The translations under genes were made by a program, and so were the position numbers. From Gemmataceae bacterium (GTDB lineage Bacteria; Planctomycetota; Planctomycetia; Gemmatales; Gemmataceae), in NCBI GenBank assembly GCA_020847555.1, contig JADLBT010000138.1, forward strand, positions 1-11,362: DNA of 11,362 nt. Reading direction: 5' to 3'. The number at the start of each line of letters is the position of its first letter. The first letter of the stretch is position 1. The notes below the pieces were generated by a model. That model was given only the letters and a program-made list of their open reading frames with translations, searched no databases and was not told where the DNA came from. Below are positions 1-6,172 of the stretch, in pieces.

Positions 1-35
1 CTCGCACCGACGGGCTGACGCCGCGCCGCTCGCCA

Positions 36-71
36 GAGAACGCCCACGGCATGTGTGCCGTGGGCGTTCTC
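36..71. terminator. Perfect 16-bp hairpin, probable terminator of a gene left of the window
   Basis: The arms GAGAACGCCCACGGCA (36-51) and TGCCGTGGGCGTTCTC (56-71) are exact reverse complements around a 4-base loop. There is no clear T-run after either arm, so it is not a textbook intrinsic terminator, but the stem is long, perfect and intergenic. A TGA at 16-18 in frame 1 would suit the end of an upstream plus-strand gene, with this as its terminator. The stem is symmetrical and could act on either strand. Confidence 0.6.
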
Positions 72-96
72 CGTTCCCCGGCCGGCGCCATACAAT
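67..96 (+). promoter_or_regulatory. Weak sigma70-type promoter candidate for the hydrolase gene
   Basis: TACAAT at 91-96 matches the -10 consensus at five of six positions and would place transcription start near 103, about 40 bases before the ATG at 145. The -35 candidate (TTCTCC, 67-72, 18-base spacer) is poor and overlaps the right arm of the preceding hairpin, so the call rests mainly on the -10 and its position. Confidence 0.35.
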
Positions 97-144
97 GGCT
101 GCCTCACGCCCGCTCGCTGAATCCATCGGTGCAAGGGTACTGCC

Positions 145-2247
145 ATGCGTGTCCCCACTCTTCTCACACTGCTCCTGCTGGCCGGCCCCGCGGGAGCCCA
201 GGACGGCCTGGTTGTCCTGCGCGACGACGGCAAAGGCTCGCCGCGCAAGATGCTCTCGACCTACCTGCTCGCCGAGGCGCAGAAGCACTTCGACGCCCGC
301 CGCCAGGCGATCGCCGCCCTCAAAACGCCGGATGACGTGCGGCGGCGGCAAGAAGACCTCAGGGCGAAGTTCATTCAGGCGCTCGGCGGCTTCCCGGCCA
401 GGACGCCGCTCAAGGCGCGCGTGGTCGGTGTCGCGAAGCGCGACGGCTACCGGGTCGAGCGCGTCATCTACGAGAGCCGGCCGGACCACCACGTCACCGC
501 CAGCCTGTACCTCCCCGACGGCAAGGGGCCGTTCCCCGGCGTGCTGATGCCGATCGGCCACAGCGCCAACGGCAAGGCGGCCGAGTATATCCAGCGCGGC
601 AGCATCCTGCTGGTGAAGAACGGCCTGGCGGTCCTCACCTACGACCCGATCGGCCAGGGCGAGCGCCGCCAGCTCCTCGACGCGATGGGCAAGCCGGCCG
701 TCCCGAGCACCACGAGTGAGCACACGTTGATCGGTGTCGGTGCCTTGCTGGTCGGCGGGAACACCGCGGCGTACCGCGTCTGGGACGGCATCCGCAGCCT
801 CGACTATCTGGCGAGCCGGCCGGAGATCGACTCGAAGCGGCTCGGCTGCACCGGCTGTTCCGGCGGCGGAACGCTCACGTCCTACCTGATGGCGCTGGAC
901 GAGCGGATCGCGGCGGCGGCGCCGTCGTGCTACCTCACGTCGCTGGAGCGGCTATTCGCGACGATCGGGCCGCAGGACGCCGAGCAGAACATCACCGGCC
1001 AGGTCGCGTTCGGCATGGAGCACGCCGACTACGTCACGCTGCGCGCCCCGCGGCCGACGCTGATCTGCGCCGCCACCCGCGACTTCTTCGACATTCAGGG
1101 AACGTGGACGACGTTTCGCGAGGCAAGCCTGCTTTACGGGCTGCTCGGCCACGGCGAGCGCGTCGCTCTGGCCGAGTACGACACGAAGCACGGCTACCCG
1201 AAGCCGCAGCGCGAGGCGGTCACACGCTGGATGCGCCGGTGGCTGCTCGGCAAGGACGACGCGCCGTTCGAGGAGCCGTTCCCCATCGCCAAGGACCGCG
1301 ACCTGCAGTGTACGCGCAGCGGTCAGGTGCTGGAGGATCTGAAGGGCCGGTCGGCGTTCCACCTCAACGCCCAGCGCGCCGACGAACTGGCGCAAGCGCG
1401 GGCGAAGGCGAAGCGCGGCCGCGACGAGGTGCTGAGCGACGCCCGCCGCCTGCTCGCGCTGCCCGCCGACATCCCGGCGGCCCGGGCGCGCGAGGCCGGG
1501 GAGGTGAAGCGCGCCGGCTACGCGATCCGCAAGCTAGTGTTCGAGACGGAGCCGGGGATTCAGGTGCCGGTCCTGTGGTTCGTCCCGCCCGGCGCGCCGG
1601 GGAAGCGGCCGCTGACGCTGGTGGTTGACGGCGCCGGCATGGCGGCGGAGGCCGGCCCAGGCGGCGCCTTCGAGGGGCGGGTGAAGCTGGGTGAGGAGAT
1701 CCTGGCCGTGGATCTGCGCGGCCTAGGCGAGACGGCGCCGGCGCCGCCGCAGCGCAAGCCCGGGTTCTTCGGCACCGACTTCAAGGAGACGTACCTCGCC
1801 CTCCACCTCAACCGCCCGCTGCTCGGGCAGCGCACCCACGACTTGCTCGCCCTCGTCGGGTGGCTGGCGAAGGGTAAAACGGCGGGCCGTCCGCTGCACG
1901 CGGTCGGTGTCGGCACCGGCGGTCCGATCGTGCTGCACGCGGCCGCGCTCGACCCGCGCCTGGCGGCGGTCACCGTGGAGCGCTCGGTCCTCTCCTGGAC
2001 CGCGGTCGCCCGGACGCCGCTCACGTATAACCAGCTGACAAATGTGGTGCCCGGGGTGCTGGCGACCTACGACCTGCCGGAGTTGGCGGCAACCATCGCC
2101 CCGCGGTCGCTTACGATCCGCGCCGCCGTTGACCCGGCGTTGCAGTCTGTCCCGCAGGCGGCCCTCGACGGCGCCTACGGACCTTGCCGTACCGCCTACG
2201 CGAAGCAGAAGGCGGCGGGCCAACTCCGCCTGCAAGCGGTGCCGTGA
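145..2247 (+). CDS. Secreted two-domain alpha/beta hydrolase, acetyl xylan esterase-like
   Basis: The 700-aa product begins with a hydrophobic signal peptide ending in AGPAGA, with cleavage probably near residue 18, so it should be exported. Residues about 90-370 form an alpha/beta hydrolase domain of the acetyl-xylan-esterase/dienelactone-hydrolase type. The nucleophile elbow G-C-S-G-G has Ser239, the probable acid is Asp313 (RDFFDIQG), and the probable His is His349 (KHGYP). Residues about 455-700 resemble a second hydrolase fold, but the elbow region (GVGTGG, 588-593) has Gly590 where the nucleophile Ser should be, so this half is probably not catalytic by that route. AAGGG lies 7 bases before the chosen ATG, and the signal peptide supports this start. 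Such proteins are common in Planctomycetes and are usually annotated as acetyl xylan esterase or prolyl oligopeptidase family; the true substrate (polysaccharide ester or other) cannot be read from sequence. It appears monocistronic and unrelated to the nitrate genes. Confidence 0.85.
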   Translation: MRVPTLLTLLLLAGPAGAQDGLVVLRDDGKGSPRKMLSTYLLAEAQKHFDARRQAIAALKTPDDVRRRQEDLRAKFIQALGGFPARTPLKARVVGVAKRDGYRVERVIYESRPDHHVTASLYLPDGKGPFPGVLMPIGHSANGKAAEYIQRGSILLVKNGLAVLTYDPIGQGERRQLLDAMGKPAVPSTTSEHTLIGVGALLVGGNTAAYRVWDGIRSLDYLASRPEIDSKRLGCTGCSGGGTLTSYLMALDERIAAAAPSCYLTSLERLFATIGPQDAEQNITGQVAFGMEHADYVTLRAPRPTLICAATRDFFDIQGTWTTFREASLLYGLLGHGERVALAEYDTKHGYPKPQREAVTRWMRRWLLGKDDAPFEEPFPIAKDRDLQCTRSGQVLEDLKGRSAFHLNAQRADELAQARAKAKRGRDEVLSDARRLLALPADIPAARAREAGEVKRAGYAIRKLVFETEPGIQVPVLWFVPPGAPGKRPLTLVVDGAGMAAEAGPGGAFEGRVKLGEEILAVDLRGLGETAPAPPQRKPGFFGTDFKETYLALHLNRPLLGQRTHDLLALVGWLAKGKTAGRPLHAVGVGTGGPIVLHAAALDPRLAAVTVERSVLSWTAVARTPLTYNQLTNVVPGVLATYDLPELAATIAPRSLTIRAAVDPALQSVPQAALDGAYGPCRTAYAKQKAAGQLRLQAVP

Positions 2248-2250
2248 GAG

Positions 2251-2297
2251 GCCCGGCCTGTTCCGCGCGCGGCTCTCCTGGACCGAACCGGCCGGGC
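2251..2297. repeat. Inverted repeat just after the hydrolase stop codon
   Basis: GCCCGGCC (2251-2258) and GGCCGGGC (2290-2297) are exact reverse complements. The 31-base loop contains the self-complementary CCGCGCGCGG (2263-2272). It starts 4 bases after the TGA of the hydrolase gene, so it could form an mRNA 3' stem or help termination. No T-run follows. Confidence 0.4.
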
Positions 2298-2310
2298 GAT
2301 GGGATAAGAA

Positions 2311-2365
2311 GTCCGAGTCCAAAGCGTCAGCGCGGGACGAGCCAAAGACCCTCGCGGTTGGGAAA
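2311..2365. repeat. Dispersed-repeat-like intergenic motif (PKRQRG in the forward frame)
   Basis: The stretch includes CCAAAGCGTCAGCGCGGGAC and reads SPSPKRQRGTSQRP when translated on the plus strand. Very similar translated strings appear as spurious peptides at many intergenic sites in planctomycete genomes, from my general knowledge of such annotations. The core CAGCGCGGG recurs at 2381-2389 and inverted at 2395-2403 inside the neighbouring hairpin. Copy number elsewhere in this genome cannot be seen from one window. Confidence 0.4.
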
Positions 2366-2373
2366 CCTGCCGA

Positions 2374-2410
2374 CGAGCACCAGCGCGGGGCCATCCCGCG
2401 CTGGTGCTCG
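2374..2410. terminator. Bidirectional terminator hairpin between convergent genes
   Basis: CGAGCACCAGCGCGGG (2374-2389) and CCCGCGCTGGTGCTCG (2395-2410) form a perfect 16-bp stem with a 5-base loop. It lies between the stop of the plus-strand hydrolase (2247) and the stop of the minus-strand membrane protein (2433), where a shared terminator is expected. On the plus strand a short CGTTTA follows a few bases later; there is no strong T-run. Confidence 0.65.
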
Positions 2411-2432
2411 GGGCTCGTTTAGCAACCACTTC

Positions 2433-4349
2433 TCAACTCTGCTGTTCGCTGCCGTCTTCGGCCCCACAGCCTCCGACCTCCACCGACGCACCGCGGCTGT
2501 TCGAGTCCGCCGCTCCCAGGACATGGAGCGACATCCGCCGTGGGCCGGCGGGCCGGGCGGCGTTCAGAGCGATGAGGAAGGTATCGAGATCGACGTCCCC
2601 CACCCGACAGGCCTGCTCCAGCGTGACGCGACGGGCGACGGTGCGTCGCAGCAGAGGGTTCGACAGGGCGTGGAATCCGAAGGACCGGAACACCGGCATC
2701 AGCCCCGGGTGCCAGGAGATGACGTCCGCAACCCGGTCGGTGGCGCAGAGCGGCCGGTCCGGGGCCGGCGAGGCGTCCTCGTCGGTCGTCACAGCCAGCG
2801 GGTGGCGACCCGACATGATCCGCCAGAGGTGAACGCCCCACAGTGCCAGTCCGGTCACCTCCAGCAGTCCGCTAACGCCGGTGAACGGAAAGGCGAGGGT
2901 GGCGGAGTCGGTCAGCGTCTGGCCGACGACCCGCAGCGCGCAGCCGCCGTTGAGGAGCAGAAACGGCGCCCAGAGTCGGGGGAGAGCGTTGCCGTCGATA
3001 CCGTTCAGGGTGGGGACGACCCGAGCCGCGACGCCGACAATCATCAGGCTCACGAACCCGACGGTGATGGCGTGGCGGATGGCGCCGTAGTAGGCGTGGG
3101 AGAAGCCGATCTGGGCGGCGTGGCTTTCCGGCGCCGCCCAGGCGAGCCACCCGTGCTGGTAAGCGGGCAGCAGGACCAGCATGCCCAGCGAGACGAACAG
3201 CCAGACATACGCAGCCCGGATGAATTTCAGCGTCCGCTCTCGCTCAGGGGCCGCCCCGAACAGACCCCAGCCGGCGACCAGCCAGGCGGTCGCCGCCGCC
3301 AGCAGCAGCACCCCGGCGTACCACAACCCGGCCCACTCCGGGCCGGCCAGCCGCATCAGCACCAGGCCGGCCGCCTCGGCAACGACGGCGACGTTGATCA
3401 TCACCAGGGCTGCCAGACCCCGGCGCGGCCGCGGCGCCGGCAGCCCGTACATGTGGTGCAGGAGGCGCTGGCTCACACCCAGGATCATGAGCAGGGCGAA
3501 CCCGTGGATCTGCAGGTCGCGCAGCGGCGCCTGCCACGTCGCCACCAGGCCCACCAGCGCCGGGCCGGAAACACGTAGCGTCGCGGTCAGGTACACGCCC
3601 TCGTAAACCGCCTGGACCACGAACCACCCCAGGGCGCAGAGGATGTACCAGTCGTAGAACGCCATCGGCTTGCCGGACCGGCGCCAGGTCGCGAGAATAA
3701 CCCAGGCGAACAATCCTGCCGCCACCACCTCCGCCAGGGACGCCGCTGCGGCCGGGACGATCAACCCCGGGTAGGTGGAGGCCAGTACGTGCAGCAGCGA
3801 ACGCGCCGCCAGCCCGCCGGCCATGAGCCACAGGCTCAGCCGGGCCACGCCGGGCAGGGCCAGGGCCGTGTGCTTGAAGCGCGGGAACGCCTGGTAGGCG
3901 AAGCCCATCACGAACAGCCCGACCCAGCCGAAGATCTGGGCGTGGCCGTGAGCGTTGACCTCGTGGACATCGACCGCGGTGAACGACCCGCCCAGGCCGA
4001 TGCGGAGCAACAGATACGCGCCCCAGGTCGCGCCCAGGGTCAGGACGACGAGAATCCCGGCGGTGAAGAAGGGGCGATAGATGGTATCGGCCCGGTGGGC
4101 CGCCCGGTCCTCCTCCGGGGCCGGGGCGGGCGGCGGGGCGTCCGGTCTGCACGCGCGCAGGTCGCTCAGGAGTTGCTCGATCGGCACGTCGTGAGCGCGG
4201 GCGAAGAAGTCGAGCGTCTCGTGCGGTCCCAGCGGTCCGCCGCAGCCGCGCAGGCCGTACCGATCCAGTACCGGCCGGAGGTACGGAGCAGCCCGAAGCA
4301 GGTCCGGAATCATCGCGTGTCGGTCGATTTGGTCGGTGGGGGGGTGCAT
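2433..4349 (-). CDS. NnrS/heme-copper-oxidase-like polytopic membrane protein with DUF1858-like domains at both ends
   Basis: The 638-aa product has three parts. Residues about 12-66 look like a DUF1858/ScdA_N-type domain (YGLRGCGG, then HETLDFFARAHDV). Residues about 92-512 hold roughly 11-12 hydrophobic helices. Residues about 534-598 form a second DUF1858-like domain (FGFHALSNPLLRR, then VTLEQACR and LNAA). The core has conserved-looking histidines: His134/His136 in AHGHAQIFGWVGLF, resembling oxidase subunit I and NnrS helices; His282 in LQIHGFALLMILG; His298/299; and His418/His426 in a stretch ending RHAITVGFVSLM, close to the NnrS pattern. NnrS proteins are heme/copper membrane proteins linked to nitric oxide stress; DUF1858-type domains accompany Fe-S and NO-stress proteins. 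An NO-related role beside nitrate reductase genes is therefore inferred, not shown. The ATG at 4349 is chosen because a strong promoter at 4390-4418 would exclude the longer starts at 4502 and 4397; no clear Shine-Dalgarno precedes it. Met13 (4313) is an alternative. Confidence 0.75.
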   Translation of the reverse strand: MHPPTDQIDRHAMIPDLLRAAPYLRPVLDRYGLRGCGGPLGPHETLDFFARAHDVPIEQLLSDLRACRPDAPPPAPAPEEDRAAHRADTIYRPFFTAGILVVLTLGATWGAYLLLRIGLGGSFTAVDVHEVNAHGHAQIFGWVGLFVMGFAYQAFPRFKHTALALPGVARLSLWLMAGGLAARSLLHVLASTYPGLIVPAAAASLAEVVAAGLFAWVILATWRRSGKPMAFYDWYILCALGWFVVQAVYEGVYLTATLRVSGPALVGLVATWQAPLRDLQIHGFALLMILGVSQRLLHHMYGLPAPRPRRGLAALVMINVAVVAEAAGLVLMRLAGPEWAGLWYAGVLLLAAATAWLVAGWGLFGAAPERERTLKFIRAAYVWLFVSLGMLVLLPAYQHGWLAWAAPESHAAQIGFSHAYYGAIRHAITVGFVSLMIVGVAARVVPTLNGIDGNALPRLWAPFLLLNGGCALRVVGQTLTDSATLAFPFTGVSGLLEVTGLALWGVHLWRIMSGRHPLAVTTDEDASPAPDRPLCATDRVADVISWHPGLMPVFRSFGFHALSNPLLRRTVARRVTLEQACRVGDVDLDTFLIALNAARPAGPRRMSLHVLGAADSNSRGASVEVGGCGAEDGSEQQS

Positions 4350-4389
4350 GTCCGCGGCCCATTTGAGGACAACATAGATTCCTATATCC

Positions 4390-4418
4390 ATTATCATCGA
4401 CCAACGGAGCGACGTCAA
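4390..4418 (-). promoter_or_regulatory. Sigma70-type promoter of the NnrS-like gene
   Basis: On the minus strand TTGACG (4418-4413) is followed by exactly 17 bases and then GATAAT (4395-4390). Each hexamer matches the consensus at five of six positions with optimal spacing. Transcription would start near 4383, about 34 bases before the ATG at 4349. The surrounding bases are noticeably richer in A/T than the rest of the window. No FNR/DNR-type TTGAT-N4-ATCAA box was found next to it. Confidence 0.65.
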
Positions 4419-4478
4419 CCCAGCTGGAAAAAGAGCAGAGGGCTCCCCGTGAACTCGGCAAGAAGCTGAGGGTCTGTT

Positions 4479-4510
4479 CAAAGCCCACGGGCTGCCGCCC
4501 ACGGGCTTTG
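4479..4510 (-). terminator. Hairpin terminator after the CMD gene
   Basis: CAAAGCCC (4479-4486) pairs with GGGCTTTG (4503-4510). After two mismatches an inner GGGC/GCCC stem continues around a TGCC loop. The hairpin begins 10 bases beyond the CMD stop codon and lies upstream of the promoter of the next minus-strand gene, so it probably separates the two transcription units. On the minus strand the sequence after it begins with TTTGAACAG, a weak T-run. Confidence 0.55.
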
Positions 4511-4520
4511 GAGAACTTCC

Positions 4521-4856
4521 TCACGCCAGCCCTGGTTGCTGATCGCCGAACTGGTCCTGAACCCAGGAATACGCGGCGACCGTGGCCGGCAGACCGAGCG
4601 TCCCCGCCGCCAGAGCGATAACCTGCTCGACCTCCTCGCGGGTGATCCCCTGCGCCAGGGCTTTGCGGACGCAGGCATGCACGGCTCCCTCGCGCAGCGC
4701 GCCGACGGCCACCGCCAGTTTGACGAGCCGGGCGGTCCGCGCGTCGAGAGGGCCTTCCCTGCCGGCCTCGCCCAGTTCCCGCCACGCCTGGGCCAGTCTG
4801 GGATAGCGCGCGACGAACATCTCGTACATCAGCGGTGGCTTTGGTTCGGAATGCAT
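4521..4856 (-). CDS. Carboxymuconolactone decarboxylase (AhpD-fold) family protein, atypical active site
   Basis: The 111-aa all-helical product carries the CMD/AhpD-like signature: RTARLVKLAVAVGA, then REGAVHACVRKALAQG, then TREEVEQVIALAAGTLG. True AhpD peroxidases have a CxxC-x3-H motif here. In this protein Arg55 and Ala58 occupy the two Cys positions and Cys62 lies where many relatives in this subfamily have a His (GAVHSHVRKAL type). It therefore lacks AhpD disulfide chemistry, and its substrate is unknown. Family relatives include decarboxylases, peroxidases and many uncharacterised small proteins. The ATG at 4856 is preferred because GAGG lies 7 bases upstream and the sequence before it has no family character; the frame is open further upstream to 5009. 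The gene is divergent from the cytochrome c-nar operon and is followed by a terminator. Confidence 0.8.
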   Translation of the reverse strand: MHSEPKPPLMYEMFVARYPRLAQAWRELGEAGREGPLDARTARLVKLAVAVGALREGAVHACVRKALAQGITREEVEQVIALAAGTLGLPATVAAYSWVQDQFGDQQPGLA

Positions 4857-4966
4857 GGCACGTCCTCGCTCCAGGCGGTCCGGTTCGGCCGCTCCCTGAC
4901 CCGACAGAGTGCGGCGTTTCGACTTCAGATTACCGATTCCCACGCCCGGTGCAAACAGTCTGCTCT

Positions 4967-4980
4967 CCCGGAGTTCCGGG
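4967..4980. promoter_or_regulatory. Short dyad CCCGGA-GT-TCCGGG, possible operator
   Basis: The arms are exact reverse complements of 6 bases around 2 bases, about 110 bases upstream of the CMD start. In GC-rich DNA short dyads like this arise often by chance, so a protein-binding role is only a possibility. Confidence 0.2.
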
Positions 4981-5151
4981 CTCATCCGCAACAGGGGACA
5001 CAGCCGCATGGGCGAATCGGGCGCAGGGATCGCGTTCGCTGTGCGGTTTCAGGTAGCGCACTGGCTCACTTCAGCACACCGAGAGAGGACGCGCCTCGTG
5101 CGGCACGCAGGTTTTCGGCCCGGGGACCGCCTCGACACATGCTCCCGGTGT

Positions 5152-5203
5152 GCCGATGCGATGGACATTCCAGCGGTTGCGTGCGCGGCGTGCCCGCATC
5201 GGC
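5152..5203. promoter_or_regulatory. Inverted repeat upstream of the sigma54-type promoter, possible activator site
   Basis: GCCGATGCG (5152-5160) and CGCATCGGC (5195-5203) are exact reverse complements with a 34-base gap. The right arm ends 15 bases before the -24 element. Sigma54 promoters need an enhancer-binding activator, commonly at dyads farther upstream, so this is a candidate site. The wide gap and short distance from the promoter are unusual for that role. Confidence 0.3.
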
Positions 5204-5218
5204 CGTGAAGGTGAAAGG

Positions 5219-5235
5219 TTGGCACTTCATGTGCA
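5219..5235 (+). promoter_or_regulatory. Sigma54 (RpoN)-type -24/-12 promoter of the cytochrome c-nar operon
   Basis: TTGGCAC at 5219-5225 fits the -24 element and GTGCA at 5231-5235 fits the -12 element with one mismatch (consensus TTGCA/T). The spacing between the invariant GG (5221-5222) and GC (5233-5234) is the required 10 bases. Transcription would start near 5246, giving a leader of about 63 bases before the ATG at 5309. No competing sigma70 promoter is visible between here and the gene. Confidence 0.5.
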
Positions 5236-5308
5236 TGGAGATCGGCCCGCCCACGAGGGAGAGCGCGAGCCTCGGCCTTCCTTCAGGTGTTCTCGGGAGA
5301 TCGTCGCG

Positions 5309-6172
5309 ATGCACAGCGAACCGCTCCGCCCTGTCCTGTCCGCCGCGTTTACGCTGCTGGTACTGGCCGCCTGGCCCGCCGCGGCCGCGGCGCAGGAGGC
5401 GGCCGCGTTCTTCAAGCAGAACTGCGCCAGCTGCCACACCATCGGCGGCGGCCGCCTCACCGGCCCCGACCTCAAGGACGTCACACAGCGGAAGCAGGAC
5501 CGCGAGTGGCTTCTCTCATTCATCGTCAACCCCAAGGCTGTCCTCGACTCGGGCGACTCGTACGCGGCGCAGCTGAAGCGGCAGTACGGCGGCGTCGAGA
5601 TGCCGGTGGTCTTCGGCATGACCCGGGCCCGCGCCGAATCGCTGCTCAGCCTGATCGAGGCCGAGTCGAAACTGGATCGATCGCAGTTCGCCGGGGTAGT
5701 GGTCTCGGACCGCGAGCTGACCCCGGTCGATGTCGAGCGCGGGCGCGACTTCTTCATGGGCCACACCCGGTTCGCCGACGGCGGGCCGGCGTGCATCTCG
5801 TGCCACAGCGCCAACGGCGTGGGCCTGCTCGGTGGCGGCCGACTCGGTCCGGATCTGACGCGCGTCTACGAACGTCTCAATGGCCGCAAGCAGCTGGTCG
5901 CGTGGCTGTCGGCGCCGGCCACCGCGACCATGCAGCCGGTCTACAAGGCGCACCCGCTGCGGCCGGAGGAGATCCTGCCGCTGGTCGCCTTCCTCGAACA
6001 GACCGCGCGTCACGGCCGCGAGGACAGCGGCGTCTCGCCCCTGAACTTCTTCCTGGTCGGCCTGGGTGGCACGACCCTCGCGCTGATCGGCTTCGACGCC
6101 ATCTGGCGGCGGCGTTTTCGGGCGGTCCGCCGCCCCCTCGTCCACTCCAAGAACGGGAAAGGTGAAGCATGA
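5309..6172 (+). CDS. Membrane-anchored diheme cytochrome c of the nar operon (NarC-like)
   Basis: The 287-aa product has an N-terminal signal peptide (hydrophobic about 9-22, probable cleavage near AAAAA-QE at 28/29). Two cytochrome c domains follow, with heme motifs CASCH (Cys39, Cys42, His43) and CISCH (Cys162, Cys165, His166). Candidate distal ligands are Met98 or Met103 for the first heme and Met208 for the second. A single transmembrane helix (about 244-262) is followed by the basic [11 protein letters not shown], so the hemes should face the periplasm with the C-terminus inside. GGGAGA lies 8 bases before the chosen ATG; the frame is open further upstream, but only this start gives a signal peptide. 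It overlaps narG by 4 bases (ATGA). A diheme cytochrome ahead of narG is known from Thermus (NarC), where it is needed for active nitrate reductase. A role in electron transfer or assembly here is inferred from position; equivalence to NarC by sequence was not tested. Confidence 0.85.
   Translation: MHSEPLRPVLSAAFTLLVLAAWPAAAAAQEAAAFFKQNCASCHTIGGGRLTGPDLKDVTQRKQDREWLLSFIVNPKAVLDSGDSYAAQLKRQYGGVEMPVVFGMTRARAESLLSLIEAESKLDRSQFAGVVVSDRELTPVDVERGRDFFMGHTRFADGGPACISCHSANGVGLLGGGRLGPDLTRVYERLNGRKQLVAWLSAPATATMQPVYKAHPLRPEEILPLVAFLEQTARHGREDSGVSPLNFFLVGLGGTTLALIGFDAIWRRRFRAVRRPLVHSKNGKGEA

Larger units (their letters stand above)
4857..5308. other. Divergent intergenic control region between the CMD gene and the nar operon
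   Basis: These 452 bases hold no convincing gene: frames that stay open across them lack a good start, ribosome site or family signature. The region carries a sigma54-type promoter match facing right (5219-5235), a 9-bp inverted repeat just upstream of it (5152-5203), and a short CCCGGA-GT-TCCGGG dyad nearer the CMD gene (4967-4980). No convincing sigma70 promoter for the CMD gene was seen; TTGCAC about 15-16 bases before GTAATC/TAATCT on the minus strand is a weak candidate only. No FNR-type box was found. Confidence 0.6.

Noticed and set aside
1..18. Possible last five codons of an upstream plus-strand gene (frame 1, TGA at 16-18)
   Set aside because: The following hairpin makes it plausible, but 15 coding bases cannot support a gene call.
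2184..3578. Open frame of 464 codons on the plus strand across the intergenic repeat and opposite the NnrS-like gene
   Set aside because: It starts inside the hydrolase gene in another frame, runs through a terminator hairpin, and its composition is that of a shadow of the real minus-strand gene.
3244..4785. Minus-strand open frame of 513 codons overlapping the NnrS-like and CMD genes
   Set aside because: It is out of frame with both genes, Gly/Arg/Pro-rich, crosses the terminator and promoter between them, and has no family features.
4857..5308. N-terminal extensions of the cytochrome c (start at 5150) and of the CMD protein (start at 5009)
   Set aside because: The cytochrome extension would bury its signal peptide and cross the promoter; the CMD extension has no family similarity, while a good ribosome site precedes the shorter start.
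4854..5323. Both divergent genes encode proteins beginning MHSEP
   Set aside because: Different codons are used and the following residues diverge at once; probably coincidence, not a duplicated leader.
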